From contig OZ242366.1 of assembly GCA_965208945.1 (NCBI GenBank), positions 5,084,001 through 5,148,000 on the forward strand: a DNA stretch of 64,000 nt. Direction: 5' to 3'. The notes under the pieces were generated by a model. That model was given only the letters and a program-made list of their open reading frames with translations, was not told the DNA's origin and searched no databases. Both the position numbers and the translations under genes were made by a program. Below, in pieces: positions 26,817-35,606 of the stretch. Position 1 is the first letter of the stretch, and every line of letters begins with the position of its first letter. The stretch is from JAPPLB01 sp965208945. Lineage in GTDB: Bacteria > Acidobacteriota > Terriglobia > Bryobacterales > UBA6623.

Positions 26817-29156
26817 ATGAACACCAGAGGAAACACATCGACCCAACGGCTGCATTCGTTCATTACCCATCTCGGTTTTGCTATTGCCATTGCGGTGGGC
26901 ACGGCCCAAGTCGGCGCGGAAACGGACTGGACCAGACCTTTCACGCCGGACGAGCACACGGTCGTGCTTTACCATTTCGACGAGGGACAGGGAAACAAGA
27001 CTCTCGACGCCTGCGGTGATCCCGAGCTGACGTTGCGCGCCAGGGAAACGGCGCTATGGGGCAGGCGGCCCGGTTTCGGGGCTACGGCCCGATTCGACCG
27101 GCGAGACGCCGGCATCCGGATCGGCCCCGTGAACAATGACAAACTTCAGTTGCGCACCTGCCCTGAAGAATGGACCGTCGAAATGTGGGTGCGATACACG
27201 GGTCCCGGCGGCAAGGATCACTGGAAGGCGTTCACCGGGAGAGAGCCTATTGAAGGCTATACCTACGCCAACCTTTGTGGAACGGACGATGAAGGATTCA
27301 GCCTGCCTCACGGGTACCGGCACGGCTGGAGTTTCTCTCTCCACACTACCCGTTGGTCGACCCCTCGAGGCAAGGTCACGCTGAAGGACGGAATCCTGCC
27401 TGGGGCCAGATTTCTGGGGTATCACCGGGGCAGAGACCCGCGTAACGATGCGGGGGGATTCTTTCCGTGGACGCAGTACGGCTGGATCGACAGGGAGCGG
27501 GCGCACATCCGTGACACGGACTGGCATCACGTGGTCTGGCAGTTCCGCTTCCGGGATCAGACCGGTTTCCTCTATGTTGATGGCAAGATGGTCAGGAAGG
27601 TATCGCTTCCCCCGCCTGACGAGCCTCACCGGCTCGGCATCATCAACGACGCCCCGACCAGCGGCATCCCTTTCATGGTAGGCGGCATTCCTCATTCCGA
27701 CGACCCTCCGACGCACTTCAGTCCGGCGCTCGGCAACCTGGAAGGCGAGATTGATGAGCTTCGCATATCGAATATCATGCGCTACCCGGTGGCGGACAAA
27801 CTGGCCATTATCCGCCAGAAGCTGCCTGACGCGGGACTGAAGATCCCTTTCCAGGTCCAACTGGGTACGGATTCCCCCAACGGCAACGTAACCTGGAAGA
27901 TCGTAAAGGGAGACCTGCCCGAGGGGTTGTTGCTGGATGAAAAAGCCGGAGCCATTCATGGCATTCCCCAGGAAACGGTGGCGGACCGCAGGGTGACCCT
28001 CCGCGCCCGGGACGAGGCCGGGCAGACTGACTCGCACACTTTTACGATCACGGTCGAACCCGGCCGTCTGCTCACCGAGTCGCTGCCGCCCGCGTTCGAA
28101 TCGAGCATGTATTTCGCTCCCTTGAAAACGAAGCATATGGCCCACCCGCTTCGTTGGGAGATCGCCTCGGGAACCCTACCGCCCGGCCTTGAACTCGAAC
28201 CTCGGACCGGACTGCTGACCGGCGCTCCTGTCAAAGCACGCCGGTCACCGCTTTCTGTACGAGTGACTGACGCCAATGGCTTGAGCGATCGTGCGAAACT
28301 GTTGCTCAGGGTGCTCCCCGAAAAGCTGCGAGCCATAGGCGCCGACCAGAATACGGTGGTGCTCTACGACTGGCAAGGGCCTGGCGGCCGGTTATTCGAG
28401 GAACGCATCAGCCGTGACAAGGCGCTGACCCTGACATATACGAACATGGGCGGCGATCGTCGTTATAGCTGGCCCGGTCGAGAGGGACGATTCCCGCAGG
28501 AGACCGGACACGGCGAACACGGCTACGCAAACATCGGCAAGGACTGGGGCGTCTACCCGCAGGCCAGAGATCGCTTTGAAGCGGATCCTCGTCTTGACCT
28601 GAAGACATGCGACAAGGAGTGGACCGTAGAGGCATGGGTTCGCCGTGGCGGAGCTTATGAAGCTTTCGGCAGCGACAAGATCAAACGGAAGTTCGAGTAC
28701 GGTCATATCTGCGGCACCTATGACAACACCAAGAGCGGCGTGTGGGAATTGTATCTCTCAAGCATCGATTCACCGGATGGGAGCATGGCCCCGGGAGTCC
28801 AGTTCCAGAGTGCGGACTATATCTGGAAGAATCTCGATCCATGGGCGCGCCCCGAGGGCATCGTGGCCGATCAGCCGGAAGTCGGCATAAACGACACCGA
28901 GTGGCACCACGTGGCCTGGCAGTACAACTACGAAGAAGATCTGCATCAGCTTTTCGTGGACGGCAAGCTGATCTGGCGCATGAGGAACCCTGACAACCGC
29001 AAGCTGGTCAACGATCGCAGGCACAAGTCCCAGTTCAGCGTCTTCACTCGGCTTGGCGGCTATTCCAAGTACGGTGGGAAGTTCAACTTCCTTGGCTTCG
29101 GAAACTTTTTTGGTCAGATCGGGGAAATCCGCATCTCGAACGTTCGGCGATACTGA
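26817..29156 (+). CDS. Exported LamG - Ig-like - LamG protein
   Basis: The 779-residue secreted protein has a symmetric layout. The signal peptide ends near VGAETDW. The first concanavalin A-like LamG domain (about 45-325) has VVLYHFDEGQG, WTVEMWVRYTG, DTDWHHVVWQFRF and GEIDELRISNIMRY. Two putative Ig (He_PIG-type) domains follow (about 340-515), recognised by LPEGLLLDEKAGAIHGIPQE and LPPGLELEPRTGLLTGAP. The second LamG domain (about 525-779) repeats VVLYDWQG, WTVEAWVRRGG, DTEWHHVAWQYNY and GEIRISNVRRY. Such modules bind carbohydrate or protein surfaces; no catalytic domain is present. It lies 11 bp before the cytochrome-TPR gene, suggesting a shared transcript. Confidence 0.83.
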   Translation: MNTRGNTSTQRLHSFITHLGFAIAIAVGTAQVGAETDWTRPFTPDEHTVVLYHFDEGQGNKTLDACGDPELTLRARETALWGRRPGFGATARFDRRDAGIRIGPVNNDKLQLRTCPEEWTVEMWVRYTGPGGKDHWKAFTGREPIEGYTYANLCGTDDEGFSLPHGYRHGWSFSLHTTRWSTPRGKVTLKDGILPGARFLGYHRGRDPRNDAGGFFPWTQYGWIDRERAHIRDTDWHHVVWQFRFRDQTGFLYVDGKMVRKVSLPPPDEPHRLGIINDAPTSGIPFMVGGIPHSDDPPTHFSPALGNLEGEIDELRISNIMRYPVADKLAIIRQKLPDAGLKIPFQVQLGTDSPNGNVTWKIVKGDLPEGLLLDEKAGAIHGIPQETVADRRVTLRARDEAGQTDSHTFTITVEPGRLLTESLPPAFESSMYFAPLKTKHMAHPLRWEIASGTLPPGLELEPRTGLLTGAPVKARRSPLSVRVTDANGLSDRAKLLLRVLPEKLRAIGADQNTVVLYDWQGPGGRLFEERISRDKALTLTYTNMGGDRRYSWPGREGRFPQETGHGEHGYANIGKDWGVYPQARDRFEADPRLDLKTCDKEWTVEAWVRRGGAYEAFGSDKIKRKFEYGHICGTYDNTKSGVWELYLSSIDSPDGSMAPGVQFQSADYIWKNLDPWARPEGIVADQPEVGINDTEWHHVAWQYNYEEDLHQLFVDGKLIWRMRNPDNRKLVNDRRHKSQFSVFTRLGGYSKYGGKFNFLGFGNFFGQIGEIRISNVRRY

Positions 29157-29166
29157 ACAACGGCCC

Positions 29167-30855
29167 ATGCGGCCAAGTACATATACGGGAAGAGTCGTGA
29201 GACGTTTGACCCTTCTTATCCGGGTGTTGGCTGCCTGCCTTGTGGTGATCTCCGGCTTGCAGGCACAGGACCGTTCAGACGCTTATGCCGGGAGCGAGGC
29301 TTGCCAGGGCTGTCACGCGCAGATCTACGAAACCTACTTCAAGACGCCAATGGGCCGAAGCAGCGGACGAGTCGGTGCTGACGTTTTTCCCGCAGGGTTT
29401 CAGTCAACCTCTTTCCAGCACGCCTCCTCGGGCATTCTGTACCGGATTGATCGAGACAGCAAGGGACAACATCTGTCCTTCGAGAGCACGCGCCCGACCA
29501 CGGATCAGCAGGCGTTCCGCGGCAGCCGGCGCCTCGAATACTACATCGGGTCGGGCGCCGCTGCGCGGGGTTACATCTTCTCGATGGAGGGGTACTGGTT
29601 CCAATCACCCGTCTCTTACTACTCCCGCCGCCGGAAGTGGGACGTGGCGCCGGGTTATGAGCAGGACAAGAGCCTGGACATATCACGGCCTGTCGACCGG
29701 CAATGCCTGGAATGTCACGCCAGCCGGGTTCAACTTGTCGAGGGCACCCGGAACAAGTATCATGGGGCGCCTTTTCTCGAAGGCGCCATCGGATGCGAAC
29801 GATGCCACGGATCTGGAGCCGCGCACGTCAAGCGGATGAGCGCAGGAGCAGAGACCGGTTCAAAAGAGATCGTTGACCCGTCTCGACTCGAACCGTCTCA
29901 ACGCGACAGCGTATGTGCACGATGCCACCTGACGGGTGAGATCAACGTTGCTCGCTTGGGGCGATCGTCGTCGGCCTTTCGGCCAGGTGACGTGTTGAGC
30001 GACCACAGTGTTGCTTTCGTGTGGTCGCCCCCGGAAGAGGACGGCATCAAGGTCATCGGTCACTTTGAGAGGCTCTGGCAGAGCCGCTGCAAGCAGGAGT
30101 CGGGCGACAGCTTGTGGTGCGGCACCTGCCATGACCCTCACTCCGTTCCTTCAGATGACGAGAGAGCCGACTACTTCCGGGCGAAGTGCCTCTCCTGTCA
30201 TGAATCGAAGCTCGCCGTGGGCCATGCCAGGTTGGCTGACCGCCGGGACAACGATTGCAAGGCCTGCCACATGCCGAATACGCGGGCCCGCGATGGCGGA
30301 CATAGCGCCTTCACCGATCATTCGATACCCCGCACGCCCCATCGGAAACGCAGGCCAGTCGAGGCGCGGCGCGAACTAGTCCCATTCTGGACCGGGTCGG
30401 GAGCCGATCGGGAACTGGGATTGGCCTATGCCAGGCTTGCCCTCCGGGAACGGGACCGGTCCTATGCTATCCGTGCTTTCCAGCTTCTGGAGAAAGTCCC
30501 GGCAATCAACGACCCTCAAGTTGCGATGCAACTGGCGTTCCTCTACGACCGCCGAGGGGACCAGGCAAAGGCTATTGAACTCTACCGGCGCGCGGCGTCT
30601 TTGGACCCGACCCTTCTAACCGCAACCGTCAATCTGGGTGGCAAACTGGCGCTTCAAGGCCGCTATCAAGAGGCGGCAAAGCTCTGGGAAGATGCCCTTG
30701 CGCGTAATGCAGGATTGGAGGCGGCTCGAATCAACTCGGCTATCGCTCACCGCCGGCTGGGAAACGAAGCGGCAGCGCGCACGCAACTCCTGAAGGTCTT
30801 GCAGTTCAGCCCAGGTTCAGAAGCCGCAAGGAAGCTTTTGCGAAACCGTGAATAA
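29167..30855 (+). CDS. Seven-haem c-type cytochrome fused to TPR domain
   Basis: The protein of about 562 residues would carry electrons in the periplasm. After an N-terminal export signal (LTLLIRVLAACLVVISGLQAQ) there are seven CXXCH haem sites: CQGCH, CLECH, CERCH, CARCH, CGTCH, CLSCH and CKACH. The arrangement resembles cytochrome c554/NrfA-related multihaem proteins of Acidobacteriota and Planctomycetota. From about residue 400 it becomes a TPR domain (GDQAKAIELYRRAASLDPT, YQEAAKLWEDALARNAGLE, GNEAAARTQLLKVLQFSPG). The starts at ATG 29167 and GTG 29197 are both possible; neither has a strong ribosome site. A paralogous cytochrome without the TPR part is encoded at 47072-48277, next to a separate TPR gene. 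Confidence 0.9.
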   Translation: MRPSTYTGRVVRRLTLLIRVLAACLVVISGLQAQDRSDAYAGSEACQGCHAQIYETYFKTPMGRSSGRVGADVFPAGFQSTSFQHASSGILYRIDRDSKGQHLSFESTRPTTDQQAFRGSRRLEYYIGSGAAARGYIFSMEGYWFQSPVSYYSRRRKWDVAPGYEQDKSLDISRPVDRQCLECHASRVQLVEGTRNKYHGAPFLEGAIGCERCHGSGAAHVKRMSAGAETGSKEIVDPSRLEPSQRDSVCARCHLTGEINVARLGRSSSAFRPGDVLSDHSVAFVWSPPEEDGIKVIGHFERLWQSRCKQESGDSLWCGTCHDPHSVPSDDERADYFRAKCLSCHESKLAVGHARLADRRDNDCKACHMPNTRARDGGHSAFTDHSIPRTPHRKRRPVEARRELVPFWTGSGADRELGLAYARLALRERDRSYAIRAFQLLEKVPAINDPQVAMQLAFLYDRRGDQAKAIELYRRAASLDPTLLTATVNLGGKLALQGRYQEAAKLWEDALARNAGLEAARINSAIAHRRLGNEAAARTQLLKVLQFSPGSEAARKLLRNRE

Positions 30856-30989
30856 GGTAGGCCTGCCCCTTCGATAGATCAATTTGAGCCCCGATCGGGG
30901 AACGAGTTGCCCTGCATGCCCTACGGCAGTGAACCTGCCAGCAGAAGCGTACATGCCAACCTGTGACACCGATCTCTCGGGCTCCCGGC

Positions 30990-31847
30990 TTAATTGCCCT
31001 TGACAGCCGCGTTGTTTTCCAAGGTGTCCTTGATCTGCACGAGTTGGGTGTCGCTCGGGTCCAGCTCGATCGCTCGATTCACCGCCTCCAAGGCTTCTTT
31101 GAACCGGCCCAGATGTCCATAGGACAGCGCCAAGCCTCGGTAGGCGAGCGGGTCCTCGGGATCAAGATCCCGCAGAGCCTCGTAGTGAGCCGACGCGGTT
31201 GCGAAGTCCATGTCATACATGGCTTCCTGCCCCAGATCAGGCAGCATGCGCTTCTGAAGCTCTTGCCGCAAGGTCGAGAACTGCTTGGCGTCCAAGGCGG
31301 CGGCCGCATCGGCTTCGGCCAGAGCCTTTTGCTGGTCCAGCCGTCCCGCATACGCGCGCGCCAGATTCGCTCGCAGAACGGCCAAATTGGAAAGCGACGT
31401 CACCAGAACCTCCAGACGATCGATGGCAGTCTGATAGTCCCCGCTTTCCAAGGCGCGTTTCGCTTGCTTGTTCAGTTGATCAAACTCCTTCTTGCTGATC
31501 AGAACCTGCTTCAGGTCGGTTTCACCCTCTAGATGGAGGGTTCTCTCTGTCGAGACGTAGGATTTGAGTTGAGCTTCAAATCGATATGAGCCGGGGTCCA
31601 GATCGCGGAACTCGATCTGGCCCTCCTTGTCGGACTCGCGGTATCTGGGGTCACCGGCGTTCTTGCCATTGACATCCAGACGGGTCAGCCGGGTCTCGAC
31701 GTCCTCGAGCTTGGCGCCGTCTTTGTCAACAAAGATACAACGCAGCGTCTCGGCATCGGCAATGTATGGGATCAGAAGCAATCCGACGGTCAAGCTTGTG
31801 ATGACGATGGCTGCTCTGACAGGAGGTGAGCTCCGCATATCGTTCAT
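30990..31847 (-). CDS. Exported carboxypeptidase-regulatory-like plus TPR protein
   Basis: The 285-residue protein has a signal anchor or peptide (AAIVITSLTVGLLLIPYIADA). A beta domain follows in which RDLDPGSYRFEAQLKSYVSTERTLHL resembles carboxypeptidase-regulatory or PEGA-type folds. From residue 120 on come TPR helices, ending in EDPLAYRGLALSYGHLGRFKEALEAVNRAIELDPS. It is probably periplasmic and may scaffold other envelope proteins. It is transcribed against the cytochrome-TPR gene and divergently from the next TPR gene. Confidence 0.78.
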   Translation of the reverse strand: MNDMRSSPPVRAAIVITSLTVGLLLIPYIADAETLRCIFVDKDGAKLEDVETRLTRLDVNGKNAGDPRYRESDKEGQIEFRDLDPGSYRFEAQLKSYVSTERTLHLEGETDLKQVLISKKEFDQLNKQAKRALESGDYQTAIDRLEVLVTSLSNLAVLRANLARAYAGRLDQQKALAEADAAAALDAKQFSTLRQELQKRMLPDLGQEAMYDMDFATASAHYEALRDLDPEDPLAYRGLALSYGHLGRFKEALEAVNRAIELDPSDTQLVQIKDTLENNAAVKGN

Positions 31848-32105
31848 GGGGTTCTCTCAATCGGGGTCCACTAGACCCAAGAACCGGCCAGCAGCCCTGA
31901 GCGGTTGACTTCTTCAATAAGTACGGTGCGCTCTTTCGTTTGCGGGAATGGATGTCGGGAACTTTCAAGCCGCAGAGTCAGACGATCCAAGCATCATTCT
32001 AGCTTGCATCGTGCTGGTCATGGCTGCTCTCTGTACTTCCGTCCGGAGAATCTCCAAGCACGGAATTGGCATAATGGAGACGTACTGGCGATCGGTTCGG
32101 AGCAA
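31848..32105. other. Divergent intergenic region
   Basis: The 258 bp between divergent TPR genes must hold both promoters. An open frame extends through it from 31905, but its translation looks like random GC-rich sequence. TTGACT near 31906 has no good -10 partner at standard spacing. Nothing else stands out. Confidence 0.4.
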
Positions 32106-34070
32106 ATGATTGACCACGTTGCACGGCAGGGCAAACCCTCTGTTGCGACAGACGACAGGTCAGTTTTCGCGAGAATGATCCGGAAGCTCACCCGCCTGAC
32201 GGGAGCCGTGATCTTGGCAAGCGTCATGTCGCTTGCTCAATCGCCGCAGGAGCTCGCGTCGCAGGCGGGCAGAGCGATGCAGAGCAAGGACTACCCCGCC
32301 GCAGAGCGGCTCTACCGTCAACTCATCCCGTACGCGCCCGAAATAGCGGAGCTCCACAGCAACCTCGGCTTGGCCTGTCATTTGCAGAACAAGAAGGACT
32401 GCGCGGAACAAGCATTTCTGAAGGCTCTTGAACTCAAGAAGGATCTGTTTCTCCCGAACTTCGTGATGGGGGAGAAGCGGTTCAAGCAGAACCGCTATCA
32501 GGAGGCCCTGCCTCTGCTCGAATCGGCCTTGCAATCCCAGCCGCGGCAGCCGGAAGTTCGGCAGTTCTATCTGGCGACACTCGTCGGTCTGCAGAGATAC
32601 CAAGCCGCCGTCAAGGAATACCGCGCTTTGATCCAGGAGAATCCGTCTGACGTAGAGGCTCGTTACGGCTTGGGAACCGTTTATATGAAGATGAGCCAAC
32701 TCGCTATCGATGGCCTGAACGAGCAAGAGGACAACGGCTACCCTTTCCTCCTTACCGCGCGGCACTACGCCCCGGAACCGCGGTGGCTTACGTTTGCGCT
32801 CAGCGCCTATGAGGATGCCTTCGAAAAGGGCATCGATCTTCCCGGGGCACGAGTCGAGTACGCGAAGCTGCAGCTTTCACAAAAAGCTTGGCAGGCAGCC
32901 CGCTCGGCGCTCGAAACAGAACTCGAAGTGGACCCTTACAGCTATGAAGGTCGTTTCTATCTCGCCCAGCTCGCCCTTCTGGAAGGCGATGGAGAAGAAA
33001 GTGCGCGGCTGCTGGACGAGGCTGTCGAAATCCGTCCCGAGTTTTTTCATGGGACGCAGCCCTGGCTCTTCGAGCCTGAGGGTGAGTCCCGTCGACAGCT
33101 CGCCGGCGCCCTGAAGGATACGGAGATCGGCTTCGGCTCCGCTTTTCTTCTGGCGCGCCTGAGCAGCGCCGCCAACTCACCCGCAGATGCGAAGACGTGG
33201 CTGGATCGCGCAGGGAAGGAACGGGCGCGATACCTGCAGGCTGTCAGCGACTCTGAACCCCTGCCGCCGCGCGGCGAAAAGACGGGATTGGATCTGCTGC
33301 GGCGCAAGCGTTATGAAGAGGGTTTGGAAATGCTCCGGCCACTGGCCGCCAGCAATGAACTCCAGCCGAATACAGTACGTGAGATGGCGAGAGGTCTCAC
33401 TCGAGTGGGTAAGTACGAAGAACTGGCGGCGCTGGTCGGGCTCGAGAAAAGCGACGATCCGGAAACGATCTATCTCACGGCTCTCAGCTACAGGGAGGCT
33501 GCTCTCTCCCATCTGAAAAAGATGGTCGAGCTGGACCCCGGCTCTGTAAGGGCGCACCAGGTGCTAGGAGAATCCTACATGGTGCAGGAGCGGTTCGGTG
33601 ACGCTCTTCAGGAATTCGAGAAGGCTGTTGACCTTGAAGCAGGAAACGCCGAGTTGCACTACTTGCTCGGCACCGCCTTCTACAAACAAATGGAGTTTCC
33701 CCGAGCTGCCGAGGTGTTCGGGCAAGCGATTGTCTTGGACCCTCTCCACGCCGAAGCGCACCTCATGCGCGGCGACGCCCTGGTGCAGATGGGTCGAGTC
33801 GAAGAGGCGATTTCCTCATTGCGGGAGAGCCTCGAGCTCAACTCCATGCTTACGGATGCCCACGTTCTGCTGGGCAAGGCATATCGAACAGTAGGTCAGG
33901 ACGAACAGGCCCTGCGCCACTTGGAGAAGGGCGCTCTTGTGGATACCGACGGATCGGTTCACTACCAACTTTTCATGCTCTATCGAAAAACGAAGCAGCT
34001 TGAGAAAGCCAGGGAGGCACTAAAGGTGTCTCAGAAGCTGCGCGCGAAGGACCGAAAGCCCACAATCTAG
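32106..34070 (+). CDS. Large exported TPR protein
   Basis: About 654 residues, composed almost entirely of tetratricopeptide-type helical repeats after an N-terminal hydrophobic segment (LTRLTGAVILASVMSLAQS). Clear repeats include MQSKDYPAAERLYRQLIPYA, FGDALQEFEKAVDLEAGN, FPRAAEVFGQAIVLDPLHA and VEEAISSLRESLELNSMLT. The ATG at 32106 has GGAG 5-6 nt upstream; an ATG at 32175 would give a shorter signal peptide but lacks a ribosome site. A second TPR gene follows at 34114. The role is probably protein scaffolding in the periplasm. Confidence 0.8.
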   Translation: MIDHVARQGKPSVATDDRSVFARMIRKLTRLTGAVILASVMSLAQSPQELASQAGRAMQSKDYPAAERLYRQLIPYAPEIAELHSNLGLACHLQNKKDCAEQAFLKALELKKDLFLPNFVMGEKRFKQNRYQEALPLLESALQSQPRQPEVRQFYLATLVGLQRYQAAVKEYRALIQENPSDVEARYGLGTVYMKMSQLAIDGLNEQEDNGYPFLLTARHYAPEPRWLTFALSAYEDAFEKGIDLPGARVEYAKLQLSQKAWQAARSALETELEVDPYSYEGRFYLAQLALLEGDGEESARLLDEAVEIRPEFFHGTQPWLFEPEGESRRQLAGALKDTEIGFGSAFLLARLSSAANSPADAKTWLDRAGKERARYLQAVSDSEPLPPRGEKTGLDLLRRKRYEEGLEMLRPLAASNELQPNTVREMARGLTRVGKYEELAALVGLEKSDDPETIYLTALSYREAALSHLKKMVELDPGSVRAHQVLGESYMVQERFGDALQEFEKAVDLEAGNAELHYLLGTAFYKQMEFPRAAEVFGQAIVLDPLHAEAHLMRGDALVQMGRVEEAISSLRESLELNSMLTDAHVLLGKAYRTVGQDEQALRHLEKGALVDTDGSVHYQLFMLYRKTKQLEKAREALKVSQKLRAKDRKPTI

Positions 34071-34113
34071 ATCCGGAGTCGCAGGTGCAGGCAAGTGGTA
34101 CACGAATCAGCGG

Positions 34114-35169
34114 ATGCGCACCAGATACAAAGCCGGCAGCATAATGCCCATGAAGATTGGGGTAGTGCTCTCGCTGGTTCTCCTCATCTGTCCGACAGAT
34201 GGCTTCTCCCAGTCCGCTCGTGACATCAACAAGAAAGGTCGGGAAGACTCGGCCCCCGAATACATCCTCGCTCGGCCCGGCGTCGTCTTGGAAGACCCGG
34301 CGCCGGCTCTGCACAATCTAAACATCGGGGCAGAAGAGTTCCCTGAGCTGCACAGCCTGGCCCGAGAGCGGAAATGGGCGGAGTTGGAGAACAAGGCACA
34401 GAGCCTTCTCGCCGTGTCGGATGAGCCCTTTCTGCGCTATTGGCTGGGGATTGCTCATTTGCAACGGAACGACTTCGTACATGCGGCCATCGAACTCCGC
34501 AAGGCCGAGCGGCTGGGCATGGATGCGGCGATACTTTCCAAGGCCCTCGGTATTGCCTATTATGGGCTGCGTCAGTACACGCTATTCCGTGATCAGATGG
34601 AGAAGGCGATCAAGGCCGACCCGAAGAACGGCGAGCCCTATCACTATCTGGGCCGCTACCACGAACTGGACCTCAACGACTTCAGCACGGCCCTTTCCTA
34701 TTTCGATCAGGCTTTGGCCCGTAACTCCGAAGACGTCAAGAGTTATCATTTTCGAGCTGTCTGCCTTGAGATGCTGGACCGGCGAGTCGAGGCGGAGCAG
34801 GCTTATCGCACAGCGATCAAAATGGTCGAGCAACAGGGCAAACCGTACAGTTGGCCCTTCGAAAGACTGGCCCTTCTTCTGCTCGGCAGTGACCCGGAAC
34901 TGGCCTTGCCTCTCGCTCGGCAAGCAGTGGATCTTGAACCCTCTCGGGTAGAGAACCGGCTCGTGTTGGCAAAGACATATGAGAACCTGGACCGCCCTCG
35001 AGATGCCTTACCGGTGCTTCAAGAAGCTGTCCGACAAAAGCCGAATCAACGCTCGATCCGCTATGTCTTGTTCCGGATCTACCGCAAGCTGGGCAGGCCG
35101 GAAGAGGCTGCCCGCGAACTCGCCATGCATGAAAAGTTGAAGGCCGTCTACGGAACCTCGCAGCAGTAA
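34114..35169 (+). CDS. Exported TPR protein
   Basis: The 351-residue protein has a signal peptide in MKIGVVLSLVLLICPTDGFS, then TPR-like helices throughout, for example FVHAAIELRKAERLGMDA, YTLFRDQMEKAIKADPKNG, FSTALSYFDQALARNSED and PRDALPVLQEAVRQKPNQ. ATG codons at 34114, 34144 and 34150 all keep the signal peptide and none has a strong ribosome site, so the start is uncertain. It is 43 bp downstream of another TPR gene on the same strand. No enzymatic motif is visible. Confidence 0.8.
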   Translation: MRTRYKAGSIMPMKIGVVLSLVLLICPTDGFSQSARDINKKGREDSAPEYILARPGVVLEDPAPALHNLNIGAEEFPELHSLARERKWAELENKAQSLLAVSDEPFLRYWLGIAHLQRNDFVHAAIELRKAERLGMDAAILSKALGIAYYGLRQYTLFRDQMEKAIKADPKNGEPYHYLGRYHELDLNDFSTALSYFDQALARNSEDVKSYHFRAVCLEMLDRRVEAEQAYRTAIKMVEQQGKPYSWPFERLALLLLGSDPELALPLARQAVDLEPSRVENRLVLAKTYENLDRPRDALPVLQEAVRQKPNQRSIRYVLFRIYRKLGRPEEAARELAMHEKLKAVYGTSQQ

Positions 35170-35230
35170 GCTCGGTGTTCAGGCTGGGATGCCGCGCTCA
35201 GCACGACTCGGGTTCGCTAGCGGGCATGGC

Positions 35231-35515
35231 TCAATGCATCTGTTGCGTGGGGGGCACGTACTCAGGCGGAAGCTGACTCCCTTCCCCGAAGAAGAAGTCT
35301 TCCATGTGCTTGATGATGATCTCTTGGGCTTCCAGGGTGGCAGGGTTGAGGCGGTATTCGTTGATGATCATCTTCAGATGCTCCGCCCACATCCGCCAAG
35401 CGTCCATCGATACGTTTTGGTAGATGCGCTCTCCCAGCTCGCCATCGAACGGCGTCTCCTTCAGACCCGGCAGTTCCTTGCCGAACTTCACACACTTGAC
35501 CATGCGTTCCGCCAT
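35231..35515 (-). CDS. yggX: YggX-family Fe(II)-trafficking / oxidative damage protection protein
   Basis: The 94-residue protein matches YggX in size and sequence: MVKCVKFGKELPGLKETPF (Cys conserved), GERIYQNVSMDAWRMWAEHL, KMIINEYRLNPATLEA and ILEHMEDFFF-like IIKHMEDFFFGEG. YggX is linked to protecting iron-sulfur clusters from oxidative damage and to cytosolic iron handling. The ATG at 35513-35515 has GAGGAA at good distance; an ATG at 35503 is the only other choice. The frame upstream to 35626 is not part of the family and overlaps the next divergent gene. Confidence 0.9.
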   Translation of the reverse strand: MAERMVKCVKFGKELPGLKETPFDGELGERIYQNVSMDAWRMWAEHLKMIINEYRLNPATLEAQEIIIKHMEDFFFGEGSQLPPEYVPPTQQMH

Positions 35516-35606
35516 GCAGATTCCTCGCTTGGTCTCTATTCTATGAGGGATGAGACCGCTAGTGCAAAAAGCCGGGGTGCAACGAGCGTCTGAGGAGAAA
35601 ACCACC